Shown here piece by piece: positions 26,002 through 36,013 of a DNA stretch of 64,000 bases. The stretch spans positions 62,001 through 126,000 of the forward strand of contig CAOJSF010000002.1 of the NCBI GenBank assembly GCA_948442695.1, given 5' to 3'. The translations under genes and the position numbers were made by a program. This stretch comes from an uncultured Clostridia bacterium (GTDB lineage Bacteria; Bacillota; Clostridia; Christensenellales; UBA1242). The notes beneath the pieces are model-generated. The model saw nothing but the letters and a program-made list of their open reading frames with translations. It was not told where the DNA came from and ran no database searches. Position 1 is the stretch's first letter. Every line of letters begins with the position of its first letter.

Positions 26002-27270
26002 TTAATCAGTATATTCAAAAACAGCATCTTTAATCTTTATTACACTGCCATTTTTCAGTCCTCTTTCTTTAAGCATGGCAATTATGCCCATACTTTCAAG
26101 TCTCTTTTGAAAATAAGCAAATGAGCGAGTATCTGAAAGCACAATTCCTCTAGTAAAATTATCAATCTTTCCACCACTTACAATAAAAGCACCTTCATCA
26201 TCTCTAGTGATAACAATGCTTTCTTTATCTCTTGTATCAAAATCAAATTTTTCAATCTCAAGAGGAGGTTTTTTAGGAAGTTTACTAAGTTTTTCAAGTA
26301 CCTTAAGTTTTATTTCCTCGACACCCTTATAAGTCGCACCTGATAGTAATATAAAATCTTCTCCTATCTCTTTCTTAAATCTTTCTATTCTTTCCAGCAA
26401 AATCTCATCATCAACTAAATCTACTTTAGAAAGCAATATGATTTGTGGAGTTTTAGATAATTCTTCACTATAAAGAGAAAGTTCATTGTTTATCACCTTA
26501 AAATCTTCAATAAAATCTCTACCATCACTCTGAGAAATATCGACTAAGTGAAGAAGCAATCTTACTCTTTCAACGTGTTTTAAGAAATAATGTCCGAGAC
26601 CTTGTCCATCACTGGCACCTTTTATAAGACCAGGAATATCAGCAACAACAAAAGTTTGATCTTTTACCTGACAAACCCCTAAATTGGGATATAATGTTGT
26701 AAATGGATAATTTGCAATTTTAGGGTTTGCATTTGATATACAAGACAAAAGTGTTGATTTTCCTGCGTTAGGAAAACCTATAAGTCCAACATCAGCAATG
26801 GTTTTAAGTTCTAAAATCACCTCTCTTGATTTGGTTTCCTCACCAGTCTGTGAAAAATGAGGTGCCTGCTTTATAGATGATTTATAATATGCATTTCCAT
26901 GCCCACCTTCACCACCTTTAAGTGCGGTGAATTTCATTCCATCCTCATATAAATCTGCGATTATTTTACCAGTTTGGCTATCTATAATGACAGTTCCGCA
27001 TGGCACTTTGATTATTTTGTTGGCACCATTTGCACCAGTTTTAAGCCTCTGCGAACCATTAAGCCCATTTTCAGCAAAAAACTTTTTATGAAATCTAAAA
27101 TCATAAAGTGTATTTAAATTTTTGGTTGCTTCAAAAATGACATCTCCACCTTTTCCGCCTTCACCGCCATCAGGGCCACCATTTGCAGTTTGGGCTGTAT
27201 GCAAAAAGGAGGTAGAGCCATTTCCACCATTGCCAGCCTTAATAATTATTTTAGTTCTGTCTAAAAACAT
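26002..27270 (-). CDS. obg: Obg/CgtA GTPase
   Basis: An essential GTPase in 50S assembly and the stress/stringent response, and needed for sporulation onset in Bacillus. It has a glycine-rich N-terminal Obg fold (residues 1-157, GNGGNGSTSF, GGEGGKGGDV), a G domain with G1 GFPNAGKSTLL, G3 DIPGLIKGA and G4 SKVD, and a C-terminal OCT domain (about 345-422). 422 residues. The start has AAAGGAG upstream. Confidence 0.97.
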   Translation of the reverse strand: MFLDRTKIIIKAGNGGNGSTSFLHTAQTANGGPDGGEGGKGGDVIFEATKNLNTLYDFRFHKKFFAENGLNGSQRLKTGANGANKIIKVPCGTVIIDSQTGKIIADLYEDGMKFTALKGGEGGHGNAYYKSSIKQAPHFSQTGEETKSREVILELKTIADVGLIGFPNAGKSTLLSCISNANPKIANYPFTTLYPNLGVCQVKDQTFVVADIPGLIKGASDGQGLGHYFLKHVERVRLLLHLVDISQSDGRDFIEDFKVINNELSLYSEELSKTPQIILLSKVDLVDDEILLERIERFKKEIGEDFILLSGATYKGVEEIKLKVLEKLSKLPKKPPLEIEKFDFDTRDKESIVITRDDEGAFIVSGGKIDNFTRGIVLSDTRSFAYFQKRLESMGIIAMLKERGLKNGSVIKIKDAVFEYTD

Positions 27271-27421
27271 CTCTTCTCCTTTATTTAGTATATATTATGC
27301 GCATACATAACACTATATATTGTGTTTTTCTTCTTTTTTAGATTATTTATCTTAAAATGATATTTCATTTATTTCAATCAATTTATTCTGCTTGAAAGCG
27401 ATTGATTTAATATAAAGAATT

Positions 27422-28036
27422 TTACCTTTGCTTTACACACCTTTCAATAAATGGACAATTTTCACAATCTGGCTTTTGAGCCTTACAAACATAACGCCCA
27501 AAATGAACAAGTTGCAAGTGCAATTTTCCCCATGTTGATTTATCAAAAACATTCATTAAGCCTTTTTCACATTCAAAAGGGTTGTCCGTTTTCACAAGTC
27601 CCAACCTATTTGAAACTCTAAGAACATGAGTATCAACTGCAATTGCATCACCTTTGAATGCTTCAGAATAAACTACATTTGCAGTTTTACGACCTACACC
27701 CGCTAAAGTTTGAAGAGCATTTAAATCATTTGGGACTTCGCCATCAAAATTTTCAATCAAACTTTTACTCATTGCAAGAATATTTTTTGCTTTATTATGA
27801 TAAAATCCACATGAGTGGATTTTATTTTCAAGTTCTTCTTGCGAAAGTAGAAGCATTTTTTCTGGAGTGTTGTATTCCTTAAACAATTCTTCAGCCACAA
27901 CATTCACCCGCTTATCGGTGCATTGTGCCGAAAGTATAACCGCAACAAGCAATTCATAATTGTTTTTATAATTAAGTTCACATTTTGGATCAGGAAAAAG
28001 TTGATCTAATTTCTCTAAGATTTTATTTTCTTCCAT
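27422..28036 (-). CDS. nth: Endonuclease III
   Basis: A DNA glycosylase/AP lyase for oxidised pyrimidines in base-excision repair. It has the HhH motif LQTLAGVGRKTANVV, with catalytic Lys in that motif region (GRKTAN), Asp in AVDTHVLRVSNRLG, and a C-terminal [4Fe-4S] cluster with four cysteines (CKAQKPDCENCPFIERC). 204 residues. It begins 2 nt after lysS and is co-transcribed with it. Confidence 0.96.
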   Translation of the reverse strand: MEENKILEKLDQLFPDPKCELNYKNNYELLVAVILSAQCTDKRVNVVAEELFKEYNTPEKMLLLSQEELENKIHSCGFYHNKAKNILAMSKSLIENFDGEVPNDLNALQTLAGVGRKTANVVYSEAFKGDAIAVDTHVLRVSNRLGLVKTDNPFECEKGLMNVFDKSTWGKLHLQLVHFGRYVCKAQKPDCENCPFIERCVKQR

Positions 28037-28038
28037 TT

Positions 28039-29502
28039 TTACCTCATCAGTGGGAATAAAACTGTATCTCTGATATTTGGTAAATCAAAGATGAACTGAA
28101 TGAATCTGTCAATTCCAAATCCTAAACCTGAAATAGGAGGCATACCATGTTCCATTGAAAGCAAGAAATCTTCATCGATATCCATAGTTTCTTCATCGCC
28201 GAGTGCTTTTTCTTTAAGTTGATCTTCGAGTAGTTTGCGTTGAATAATAGGATCAACAAGTTCTGAATAAGCCTTTACAAGTTCTGCACCACCAGCAACA
28301 AACTGGAACACATCAATTACCCTTTCATCCTTATCATTTCTTCTTGCAAGAGGCATAAGTTCTGCAGGATAATTGTAAATAATAGTAGGCGAAACAATAT
28401 CAGCCCTTATCTTTCTCTTATAAATAAAATCAACTAAAGTTCGCACAGTTTTGCACTCTTCAAGTTCTTTTTCGCTATAAAGTCCAGTCTCAACGACCTT
28501 CTTTTTAAGCAAATCAATATCTTTTATTTCAAGAAAATCAAAACCTAAAATTTCTCTTAATTTTTCGATATAATTTATTCTAGGCCACTGACAATCAAAT
28601 TCTATTTCCTGACCTTGATATTCAATTTTTGTAGTGCCTAAACATTCTTTCAAAACAGTAAGAATCATTTCACGATAGAACTTGAGATTGTCTTCAAAAT
28701 CCCAGTAAGAAGCATACCATTCGACTTGTGTAAATTCTTGAAGATGATATGGGTCCATTCCTTCATTTCTAAAGTCTTTACCAAACTCAAACACCCTATC
28801 AAAGCCCGCCGAAATACATTGCTTAAGCCATGTTTCCTTAGCAATTCTTAAATTGCAATCAATATCGAGTGCGTTATGATGTGTGAAAAAAGGTTTCGCA
28901 CTTGCACCAGAAACACTTGTCTGCAAAATAGGAGTTTCAACTTCAATAAAACCATTATCTTCAAGATAACGACGCACACTTGAAATAAGTTTGCTTCTTG
29001 TCAAAAACACCTTTCTAGATATTTCATTTGAAATCATATCAAGATATCTTTGTCTATATTTTGTTTCGGTATCACTTAAACCATGGAATTTTTCTGGCAA
29101 TGGTCTAAGCGTCTTTGAAAGCAAGGTTATCTTTTCTGCTTTGACTGTAACCTCTCCAGTTTGAGTGAGATAAACTTCACCTTCTACTCCTACAAAATCG
29201 GCAATGTCAATCATTTTTTTATAGAAATCATACGCCTGTTCATCAAGTTCATTTCTGCCAACAGAAATTTGAATCTTTGCATTGATATCTCTGATTTGAA
29301 TAAATCCAAATTTACCCATAACTCGTTTAAAGATAATTCTTCCTGCAACTTTTACTCTTTCACCAACTTTTTCTCTAGCCTCAGCAATGGTGCAAGTTCT
29401 TTCAAACTTATCTTTATAAGGAATTTCTCCCATTTCTCTTAAATCATCAATTTTTTTCTTTCTTATATCAACTTCATTTGATAAAATTTGTGTATCTGCC
29501 AT
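28039..29502 (-). CDS. lysS: Lysyl-tRNA synthetase, class II
   Basis: It charges tRNA-Lys. It has an N-terminal OB-fold anticodon domain (about 55-145, VKVAGRIIFKRVMGKFGFIQ), motif 2 in EFGKDFRNEGMDPYHLQEF and motif 3 in ISGLGFGIDRFIQFIF. 487 residues. The ATG at 29502 has AAGGAG 7 nt upstream; the in-frame extension to 29532 has none. It heads lysS-nth. Confidence 0.97.
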   Translation of the reverse strand: MADTQILSNEVDIRKKKIDDLREMGEIPYKDKFERTCTIAEAREKVGERVKVAGRIIFKRVMGKFGFIQIRDINAKIQISVGRNELDEQAYDFYKKMIDIADFVGVEGEVYLTQTGEVTVKAEKITLLSKTLRPLPEKFHGLSDTETKYRQRYLDMISNEISRKVFLTRSKLISSVRRYLEDNGFIEVETPILQTSVSGASAKPFFTHHNALDIDCNLRIAKETWLKQCISAGFDRVFEFGKDFRNEGMDPYHLQEFTQVEWYASYWDFEDNLKFYREMILTVLKECLGTTKIEYQGQEIEFDCQWPRINYIEKLREILGFDFLEIKDIDLLKKKVVETGLYSEKELEECKTVRTLVDFIYKRKIRADIVSPTIIYNYPAELMPLARRNDKDERVIDVFQFVAGGAELVKAYSELVDPIIQRKLLEDQLKEKALGDEETMDIDEDFLLSMEHGMPPISGLGFGIDRFIQFIFDLPNIRDTVLFPLMR

Positions 29503-29552
29503 TTGTAATCTCCTTGTAAAATAAGTTATCACAAAATGGCTTATATGTCAAT

Positions 29553-30092
29553 TTATTTGTATCTATTTTTGTAATATTTATAGTTTTTTAATACTTTGTT
29601 GAGATAATTTTCAGTTTCTTTAAAAGGTATTTTATTAAGAGAGAGTCCATCCTTTGAATATCTTTCATCTTTTAGCCATGATTTTACATTTCCTTGCCCA
29701 GCATTATATGCGCAGATTGCGAGTTTCCAGTCTCCAAAATACTTTAATAGATATGAAAGATAAAAACTGCCCAACTTGATGTTGTAATCACCCTCTTTTA
29801 GTTTTTCTTCTAAGTAATCTTCACCTATTTGCCCAGCAATCCATTCTGCGGTAGATGGCAAAATCTGCATTAAACCAACAGCGCCCTTATTAGACATTGC
29901 GTCTTCGTCAAAATTACTTTCGACATTTGCTACTGAAGCCACAAGCGCTCCTTCCACAGAGAATTGTTTAGAATATAATACAATTTCCTCTTTATATTTC
30001 ATAGGATAATAATAAGCATAAAAAGAACCTATCAAAAATGATAATAGGATTGCACAAATAGAAAGACTTATTATAACAAAAGATGTTTTCAT
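29553..30092 (-). CDS. Membrane-anchored lytic transglycosylase (SLT family)
   Basis: It cleaves peptidoglycan glycan strands. The N-terminal membrane segment (about 5-27) acts as an anchor. The SLT domain holds the catalytic Glu in NVESNFDEDAMS, then GAVGLMQILPSTAEW and the NAGQGNVKSWL motif. 179 residues is small, a bare catalytic domain. There is no Shine-Dalgarno site; a TAAAAT lies 6 nt before the ATG, though without a good -35, so leaderless translation is possible but unproven. SLT domains of this size also occur in spore-cortex and envelope roles. Confidence 0.9.
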   Translation of the reverse strand: MKTSFVIISLSICAILLSFLIGSFYAYYYPMKYKEEIVLYSKQFSVEGALVASVANVESNFDEDAMSNKGAVGLMQILPSTAEWIAGQIGEDYLEEKLKEGDYNIKLGSFYLSYLLKYFGDWKLAICAYNAGQGNVKSWLKDERYSKDGLSLNKIPFKETENYLNKVLKNYKYYKNRYK

Positions 30093-30256
30093 GTATTTAT
30101 TTTATTTAGTTGTGAAATAAAAATACATCTATTTCGACAAAATATTTATTTTATTTGTTTGTTTTTTAAACATTTTCTTTTTAGATTCTGGATTATTTTG
30201 CTAGATCCGCTCATAACATTTATCTTTTATAAAATTCTTTTATAAGCATCTTTAAA

Positions 30257-30517
30257 TCATCCTAGTTTTTGATAGGTGTTTCGATTTCCATCTGTTACAA
30301 CCCTATAAAATCCACCAAAAGACCTAAAAGGTTTTGAAAATACACAATTCTTAACCTTTTCAAATATTCGCTCGTCAAATCGAACAGAAATTCCACAACC
30401 TAAGCCCGCATCTTTTGGAGTATTTATGACTGCAACCCTAAATCCCGCCATATTAAGCATATTAGCCAAATACAAAGTTTCATTTCGAGAACGGAAAACT
30501 GCTAAACAAAAATGCAT
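30257..30517 (-). CDS. DUF3343 small protein (putative sulfur/selenium carrier)
   Basis: 86 residues. It matches the DUF3343 pattern: MHFCLAVFRSRNETLY at the start, with a conserved Cys, and GLGCGISVRF in the middle. Family members often sit beside a class II cysteine desulfurase, selenium genes or YedE/YeeE transporters, and are thought to carry sulfur or selenium. Here it is divergent from such a desulfurase. The ATG at 30517 follows GGAGGAG; upstream frame to 30550 overlaps the opposing gene's leader and has no ribosome-binding site. Confidence 0.8.
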   Translation of the reverse strand: MHFCLAVFRSRNETLYLANMLNMAGFRVAVINTPKDAGLGCGISVRFDERIFEKVKNCVFSKPFRSFGGFYRVVTDGNRNTYQKLG

Positions 30518-30586
30518 ATCTCCTCCTTTTTTTGCACAATTTCCCCTCAATTACACTATATTGTAAATATAAAGGAAAGTTACAAA

Positions 30587-31726
30587 ATGATATATTTAGA
30601 TAATAGCGCTTCAACTTTAATTAAGCCCAAAGAAGTCATCAGAGCAGTAAATGATGCCTTAATTCACTTTTCAGCAAATCCCGGCAGAAGTGGTCATAAA
30701 GCAAGCATTAAAACCGCTTTTAAAGTTGAACAGGTTCGAGAAAGACTTGCCCAACATTTCAATGCTGAAAGCGGTCAAAATGTCATTTTCACCCACAACT
30801 GCACCCAGGCTCTAAACCTTGCAATTTTAGGAAGTGCAAAACAAGGCGGTCATGTCGTTTGCACTGAAAATGAACATAATTCAGTTTTAAGACCTCTAGA
30901 GCATTTAAAATCTCTAGGTATTATAGATTATTCAATCGCCTTTCAATCAAATATCAAAGGTATAACTTTAGATGACATAAAAAAAGAAATAAAGCCAAAC
31001 ACATATATGATAATTTGCAATCATATTTCAAATGTAAATGGTGCTGTTTGTGATGTGCAAAGTATAGGAAAATTTTGCAAAGAAAACAATCTTATTTTTT
31101 TGGTAGATGGTGCTCAAAGTTGTGGTCATTTAAAAATAGATATCAAAGATGACAACATTGATTATCTAACTGTAGCCGGACATAAAGGATTTTATGCTCC
31201 TCAAAGCATAGGATGTCTTATCTTGAATGACAAATATAGGCCTGAGCCGATAGTTTTTGGAGGAACTGGCACAAACTCTCTTGAACTTTTTCAACCAGAA
31301 ATCTATCCCGAAAGACTTGAAAGCGGAACAGTGTCATCACCTCTAATTCTAGGTCTAGGTGCCGGACTTGAATTTGTAGAAAATAATTTTAAGGAAATCT
31401 CTTGCAAACTTGATGACCTGACTACCTATCTTAATTACGAACTTGCAAAACTAAACATCAAAAGTTATACCGACCCTGAAAACTCGTTTGGAGTTTTGGC
31501 ATTCAATATTTCTGATTTAGATTCAAGCGAAGTCGCAAGTATATTAAGTGAAAAATATGATATTTGCACTCGAGGCGGGTTTCACTGTGCACCTATAAAA
31601 CATAAGGCTTTAGGCACTCTTTCCCAAGGAGCAGTAAGGGTATCTATATCTTATTTCAACACTTTCACAGAAGTACAAAGACTAGTGTATGCAATTAAAC
31701 ATATAGCAAAAAATGTTATGAATTGA
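30587..31726 (+). CDS. Cysteine desulfurase family protein (SufS/Csd-like, class II)
   Basis: A PLP enzyme of 379 residues opening MIYLDNSASTLIKPKEV. PLP Lys lies in VAGHKGFYAPQS. The catalytic Cys lies in RGGFHCAPIKHKALGT, which is the short-loop class II form; the same motif defines the cysteine-desulfurase subfamily often paired with DUF3343. It may act on cysteine or selenocysteine. The ATG at 30587 has AAAGGA upstream; an extension to 30512 would run antisense over the DUF3343 start. No SufU or SufBCD gene is adjacent. Confidence 0.9.
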   Translation: MIYLDNSASTLIKPKEVIRAVNDALIHFSANPGRSGHKASIKTAFKVEQVRERLAQHFNAESGQNVIFTHNCTQALNLAILGSAKQGGHVVCTENEHNSVLRPLEHLKSLGIIDYSIAFQSNIKGITLDDIKKEIKPNTYMIICNHISNVNGAVCDVQSIGKFCKENNLIFLVDGAQSCGHLKIDIKDDNIDYLTVAGHKGFYAPQSIGCLILNDKYRPEPIVFGGTGTNSLELFQPEIYPERLESGTVSSPLILGLGAGLEFVENNFKEISCKLDDLTTYLNYELAKLNIKSYTDPENSFGVLAFNISDLDSSEVASILSEKYDICTRGGFHCAPIKHKALGTLSQGAVRVSISYFNTFTEVQRLVYAIKHIAKNVMN

Positions 31727-31866
31727 CTTGATAAGACCTCATTTATAGTCTATTATGTTATTATTTAATAACAGTTGCATAATAGTGATATTGAATAATA
31801 TTTCTATTATTTTATTAATGACAATAATAAAATTATAGTTATAAAAATGATTCTTAAATTAAGTAA

Positions 31867-31894
31867 AAAAAATCTCATAAAATTATGAGATTTT
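31867..31894 (-). terminator. Terminator of pnp (bidirectional)
   Basis: AAAAATCTCAT pairs perfectly with ATGAGATTTTT around a 6-nt loop, 25 bp past the pnp stop. The 31727-31866 gap also has the half-site CTATTATGTTAT (31750-31761). Confidence 0.85.
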
Positions 31895-31918
31895 TATACA
31901 CAAGAACTATGCGAATTA

Positions 31919-34033
31919 TTATTTATTTTCCTCTTCTTTTTCTGTTTTTGGGATTATTCTTTTAAGGTCAATTCTTCCCTTTTCATCAATCTTGATGACT
32001 TCAATTTCAACTTCATCACCAACTTTAACTACATCTTCAACCTTTTCAACTCTCTTATTAGAAAGTTTTGAGATATGAATCATACCCTCTTTGTTGCCTG
32101 CAAATTCTACAAAAGCACCAAAGTTCATAATTCTGACAACTTTGCCATCATACACATCACCAACTTCAACATCTTCAACAATACCTAAAATAATAGTTTT
32201 TGCTTTTTCTGCCATTACACTGTCTTGAGATGCAATAAATACAAGCCCGTTGTCATCAATATCAATCTTAACACCTGTCTCATCGATGATTTTGTTTATC
32301 ATCTTTCCGCCAGAACCGATAACATCTTTAATCTTATCAGGGTTGATATTGAAAGATATAATTTTAGGAGCATATTTAGAAAGTTCTTTTCTAGGCTGTG
32401 CAATTTCTTCAAGAAGTTTATTCATAATAAACATTCTTCCCTCTTTTGCCTGTTTAAGTGCTGTTGTCAATATCTGCTTATCAATTCCTTTAATTTTGAT
32501 ATCCATTTGAATTGCTGTAACACCTACACTTGTTCCTGTAACTTTAAAGTCCATATCACCGAGGAAATCTTCAAGACCTTGAATATCAGAAAGCACTGCT
32601 ACTTTATTTGAATTTTCATCTTTGATAAGACCCATAGCAATTCCTGCAACTGGTCTTGTGATAGGCACGCCTCCATCCATGAGCGCAAGTGTCGAGCCAC
32701 AAACTGACGCCATTGAAGAAGAACCATTTGAAGACAACACTTCAGAAACAAGTCTAAGAGCGTATGGGAATTCTGCCTCACTAGGAATTACTGGCTCTAA
32801 AGCCCTCTCCGCAAGAGCACCATGACCGATTTCTCTTCTGCCTGGACTCTTTATTCCCCTTGCTTCACCTGTTGCATAAGCAGGCATATTGTAATGATGA
32901 ACATAACGATTTACCTCTTCTTCATCAATTCCCTCTAATTTTTGCATATCAGAGACAGTGCCCAAAGTCAAAGTTGTAAGCACCTGTGTCTGTCCACGAG
33001 TAAAGATTGCACTGCCATGAGTTCTAGGTAAAACTCCAGCGTCACACCAAATAGGTCTGATTTCTGTAAGTTTTCTTCCATCAGGTCTAATTCCTTTATC
33101 AAGAATTTTTGCTCTTACCTTTTCTTTTGTCATTTTATATAAAACTTGTCCGATTGCTTTTTCACATTCTGGGAAAATTTCAGCAAAATGCTCTTTTACA
33201 TCTCTATCAACTTCTTCTTGACGAGCCGATCTTTCCTGTCTGTCAAAAGTATCAAAAGCATGGTCAAGTTTTTTGTCAGCATATGCCCTTACCTGCTCGT
33301 TTATATCATCAGCAACAATGTCATATACAAGATTTTGACAAAGTGGCTTTCCGATTTCTTCTTTTACTTTTCTTTGGAATGCAACAATTTTCTTGATTTC
33401 TTCATGAGCAAACATGATTGCATCAAGCATTGTTTCTTCTGGGACTTCTTTTGCACCTGCTTCAACCATTAAAACGGCTTCATCAGTTCCAGATACAGTA
33501 AGACTCATAAGTGATTTTTCTCTTTCTTCTGAGTTTGGATTTATAATTAATTTGTCATCAACAAGTCCAACCTGAACTGACCCTGTTGGTCCCATAAAAG
33601 GAATATCAGATATAGTCAAAGCAAAACTTGAACCGAGCATTGCAAGTGGCTCTGGTGCAACATCTGGATCAACTGAGAGTGCTGTGGCGACAACACAAAC
33701 ATCATGATAAAAACCTTTTGGGAAAAGTGGTCTGAGAGGTCTGTCAATAAGTCTTGATGTCAAGATTGCCTTATCAGCAGGTCTGCCCTCACGCTTTTTA
33801 AATCCACCAGGAATTTTGCCCACTGAATACATTTTTTCTTCAAAATCAACTGAGAGTGGGAAGAAATCAATGCCTGGTCTAGGCTCTTTTGACATTGTTA
33901 CATTGACCATAACAACTGTTTCACCACATTTTACAAGACATGAGCCATTTGCTTGTTCACAAAGTCTGCCAGTCTCAAAAGTAACAGTTTTTCCACCTAT
34001 TTCTATATTATAAATTTTAGCGTCTTCTTTCAT
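31919..34033 (-). CDS. pnp: Polynucleotide phosphorylase
   Basis: A trimeric 3'-5' phosphorolytic exoribonuclease of the RNA decay machinery. Two RNase PH domains (about 10-140 and 315-470) flank a helical domain, followed by a KH domain (about 555-615, IGSGGKMINKIIDE) and an S1 domain (about 620-692, GDVYDGKVVRIMNFGAFVEF). 704 residues. It is downstream of rpsO as in most bacteria, with a terminator hairpin between them that could make pnp expression partial. Confidence 0.98.
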   Translation of the reverse strand: MKEDAKIYNIEIGGKTVTFETGRLCEQANGSCLVKCGETVVMVNVTMSKEPRPGIDFFPLSVDFEEKMYSVGKIPGGFKKREGRPADKAILTSRLIDRPLRPLFPKGFYHDVCVVATALSVDPDVAPEPLAMLGSSFALTISDIPFMGPTGSVQVGLVDDKLIINPNSEEREKSLMSLTVSGTDEAVLMVEAGAKEVPEETMLDAIMFAHEEIKKIVAFQRKVKEEIGKPLCQNLVYDIVADDINEQVRAYADKKLDHAFDTFDRQERSARQEEVDRDVKEHFAEIFPECEKAIGQVLYKMTKEKVRAKILDKGIRPDGRKLTEIRPIWCDAGVLPRTHGSAIFTRGQTQVLTTLTLGTVSDMQKLEGIDEEEVNRYVHHYNMPAYATGEARGIKSPGRREIGHGALAERALEPVIPSEAEFPYALRLVSEVLSSNGSSSMASVCGSTLALMDGGVPITRPVAGIAMGLIKDENSNKVAVLSDIQGLEDFLGDMDFKVTGTSVGVTAIQMDIKIKGIDKQILTTALKQAKEGRMFIMNKLLEEIAQPRKELSKYAPKIISFNINPDKIKDVIGSGGKMINKIIDETGVKIDIDDNGLVFIASQDSVMAEKAKTIILGIVEDVEVGDVYDGKVVRIMNFGAFVEFAGNKEGMIHISKLSNKRVEKVEDVVKVGDEVEIEVIKIDEKGRIDLKRIIPKTEKEEENK

Positions 34034-34056
34034 ATATTCTCCTTAAACTTTACTTA

Positions 34057-34083
34057 AAAAAGGGAGCAATAAAAATCTCCCCC
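34057..34083 (-). terminator. rpsO-pnp intergenic terminator/attenuator
   Basis: On the minus strand GGGAG pairs with CTCCC around a 10-nt loop and is followed by TTTTTT. It lies between rpsO and pnp, where read-through or processing would set pnp level. Confidence 0.7.
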
Positions 34084-34094
34084 AAAAAATTCAA

Positions 34095-34355
34095 TTATTT
34101 TACCTCTCTTATGCCGAGTTCTTTAATGAGTGCTCTGTATGCTTCGATATCTTTATCTTTAAGATAAAGCAAGAAACCTTTTCTTTTACCAACCATTTGA
34201 AGAAGTCCACGACGTGAATGATTATCTTTTTTGTTTAACTTCAAGTGTTCATTTAAGTGATTGATTCTTTCAGTCAAAAGAGCAACCTGAACTTGAACTG
34301 AACCTGTATCATTCTCAGAAAGTTTGAATTTCTCAATAATTTCTTTCTTTTCCAT
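34095..34355 (-). CDS. rpsO: Ribosomal protein S15
   Basis: A small-subunit protein that binds 16S rRNA in the central domain. 86 residues, with [13 protein letters not shown] and the [17 protein letters not shown] signature. The ATG at 34355 follows AGGAGG; an in-frame frame to 34400 has no ribosome-binding site. The 95-nt leader between promoter and gene could hold the usual S15 autoregulatory structure. Confidence 0.97.
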   Translation of the reverse strand: MEKKEIIEKFKLSENDTGSVQVQVALLTERINHLNEHLKLNKKDNHSRRGLLQMVGKRKGFLLYLKDKDIEAYRALIKELGIREVK

Positions 34356-34449
34356 TTTATTGCCTCCTATTTTAATTTTTATACTCCTAAAGCAAAGCAA
34401 AAAGTCAGAAGGTGTCTAATTACTGTGCAATAGGTCAATCGACTTAACT

Positions 34450-34478
34450 ATTATATCACACAAGCATAAAAATGTCTA
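34450..34478 (-). promoter_or_regulatory. Extended -10 sigma-A promoter of rpsO
   Basis: TAGACA (plus 34473-34478), a 17-bp spacer and TGATATAAT (the -10 at plus 34450-34455) on the minus strand. Confidence 0.8.
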
Positions 34479-34606
34479 GTAATTTTAAAAAAATAATTAA
34501 AATTAAATAATTTATTTTTTTAATATGAATTATTTTAATTATAAATGTTAATTTTTTTATAAAAATAAACTTTTACTTAAGTAAAATCAGAAATCTTAAA
34601 CAAGGA

Positions 34607-36013
34607 TTATTTATAAAATTCTCTTTTCTTATTAAGCATTTCATCAATTCTTAAAATATAATCTTCAATAAATTTCACATTTGCAAGTCTTTCAATTCGG
34701 TTTTCTATATTAAATACTCTTTTACTTATTGCACCTGCACCTATGCCGATTATCGTATTTGTCTCTTCCATGCTTTCAATATTAAACATACAAAGATGTT
34801 CATCACGGAAATAGCCCACATTTTCAAGACCTTTAAGTTGATTTTTTTGTCTATAAAGGTAATATGGTTTATATCCATTTTTAGCAAATTCTTCTTCAGC
34901 AAAGTCTATCATCTTATCAACATCTTTGTCATCTACCATAGTTTTGTTATCTCTTAAAAGTGCGCCATTTTTGATAGACAATGTATGCACTGTCAGATTA
35001 TGCGGAGCAAGTTCAAGGAGAGTCTTGACTGTCCTTTTGAATATACCCAGTTTTTCGCCAGGAAGTCCAGCAATGACATCCATATTGACCACAAAATCAC
35101 GTTCAAGTGCCATTGTATAAGCCTCAAGCACCTGACTATTTTTCTGTCTTCTGCCTATTCTTTTTAAAGTCGCCTCACAGAATGTCTGAGGATTTATAGA
35201 AATTCTTGTAACACCATATTTTTTTAAGACATCAAGTTTTTCGGCAGTCACCGTATCAGGCCTGCCACACTCAACAGTAAACTCGTTGACAGGAAATCTC
35301 AGTTTACTTAAAAGCCTATCAAGTTGCTTTGCAGACAGCACTGATGGAGTCCCTCCACCGATATAGATATTTCTGACGATATATGCCTTTTTATTGATGA
35401 TTTCAATTACACAATCAATCTCTTTTAAAATACAATCAATATATTCATCAACCCTATTTTCAACCCTCTTTAACTCGCTTGAAATAAAAGAGCAGTAAAG
35501 GCATCGTGACGGACAGATAGGAATGTTTATATAAAGGTCAATTAAGTTATCATTTCTGATTATTCCCTTTTGATTTTTTAAAATTTGTCCAACGAGTCTG
35601 GCCTTTTGCGAGTCAACAAAATAATCACGCATTAAAATTTCAGGTATGATATGTTCTTTTGCTTCACCATGCAAAACAAGGTCTCTTGCAAATTTGGTTG
35701 GTCTTACCCCTGTCAGAGAACCCCACGACAGAGATAGATTGTATTCATTTGATATAATTTTATATAAATAATTTTTCACCATTCTCTTTTTATAAGATTT
35801 TTTTCTAAGAGCAGTCAATGAATTATCGAGACTGTAATCATATAAAAATTCTTTTTGTTTTCCGTCTATAAAAAGCAAAAATTTGTTATGAACAAGCCCC
35901 GCTTCTTCATTCTCTTCGTGGTCAATTTTATCTTCAAGTTCGTTTAGCCCAAATAGTTTTATTAGGTCTTGAAACTCGGTGACATAATCTTCGACATTTG
36001 TATTTATTATCAT
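34607..36013 (-). CDS. hemZ: HemZ-like radical SAM protein (coproporphyrinogen III oxidase family)
   Basis: 468 residues. The radical SAM cluster motif CPSRCLYCSF lies near residue 168, preceded by the DLYINIPI strand, and GGGTPSVLS follows. The C-terminal HemN-like part has the YYLYRQKNQLKGLENVGY stretch. B. subtilis HemZ, the closest named type, has an N-terminal extension of this sort. Its heme role is uncertain, and no other heme gene is in the window. It overlaps rel by 4 nt. Confidence 0.88.
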   Translation of the reverse strand: MIINTNVEDYVTEFQDLIKLFGLNELEDKIDHEENEEAGLVHNKFLLFIDGKQKEFLYDYSLDNSLTALRKKSYKKRMVKNYLYKIISNEYNLSLSWGSLTGVRPTKFARDLVLHGEAKEHIIPEILMRDYFVDSQKARLVGQILKNQKGIIRNDNLIDLYINIPICPSRCLYCSFISSELKRVENRVDEYIDCILKEIDCVIEIINKKAYIVRNIYIGGGTPSVLSAKQLDRLLSKLRFPVNEFTVECGRPDTVTAEKLDVLKKYGVTRISINPQTFCEATLKRIGRRQKNSQVLEAYTMALERDFVVNMDVIAGLPGEKLGIFKRTVKTLLELAPHNLTVHTLSIKNGALLRDNKTMVDDKDVDKMIDFAEEEFAKNGYKPYYLYRQKNQLKGLENVGYFRDEHLCMFNIESMEETNTIIGIGAGAISKRVFNIENRIERLANVKFIEDYILRIDEMLNKKREFYK

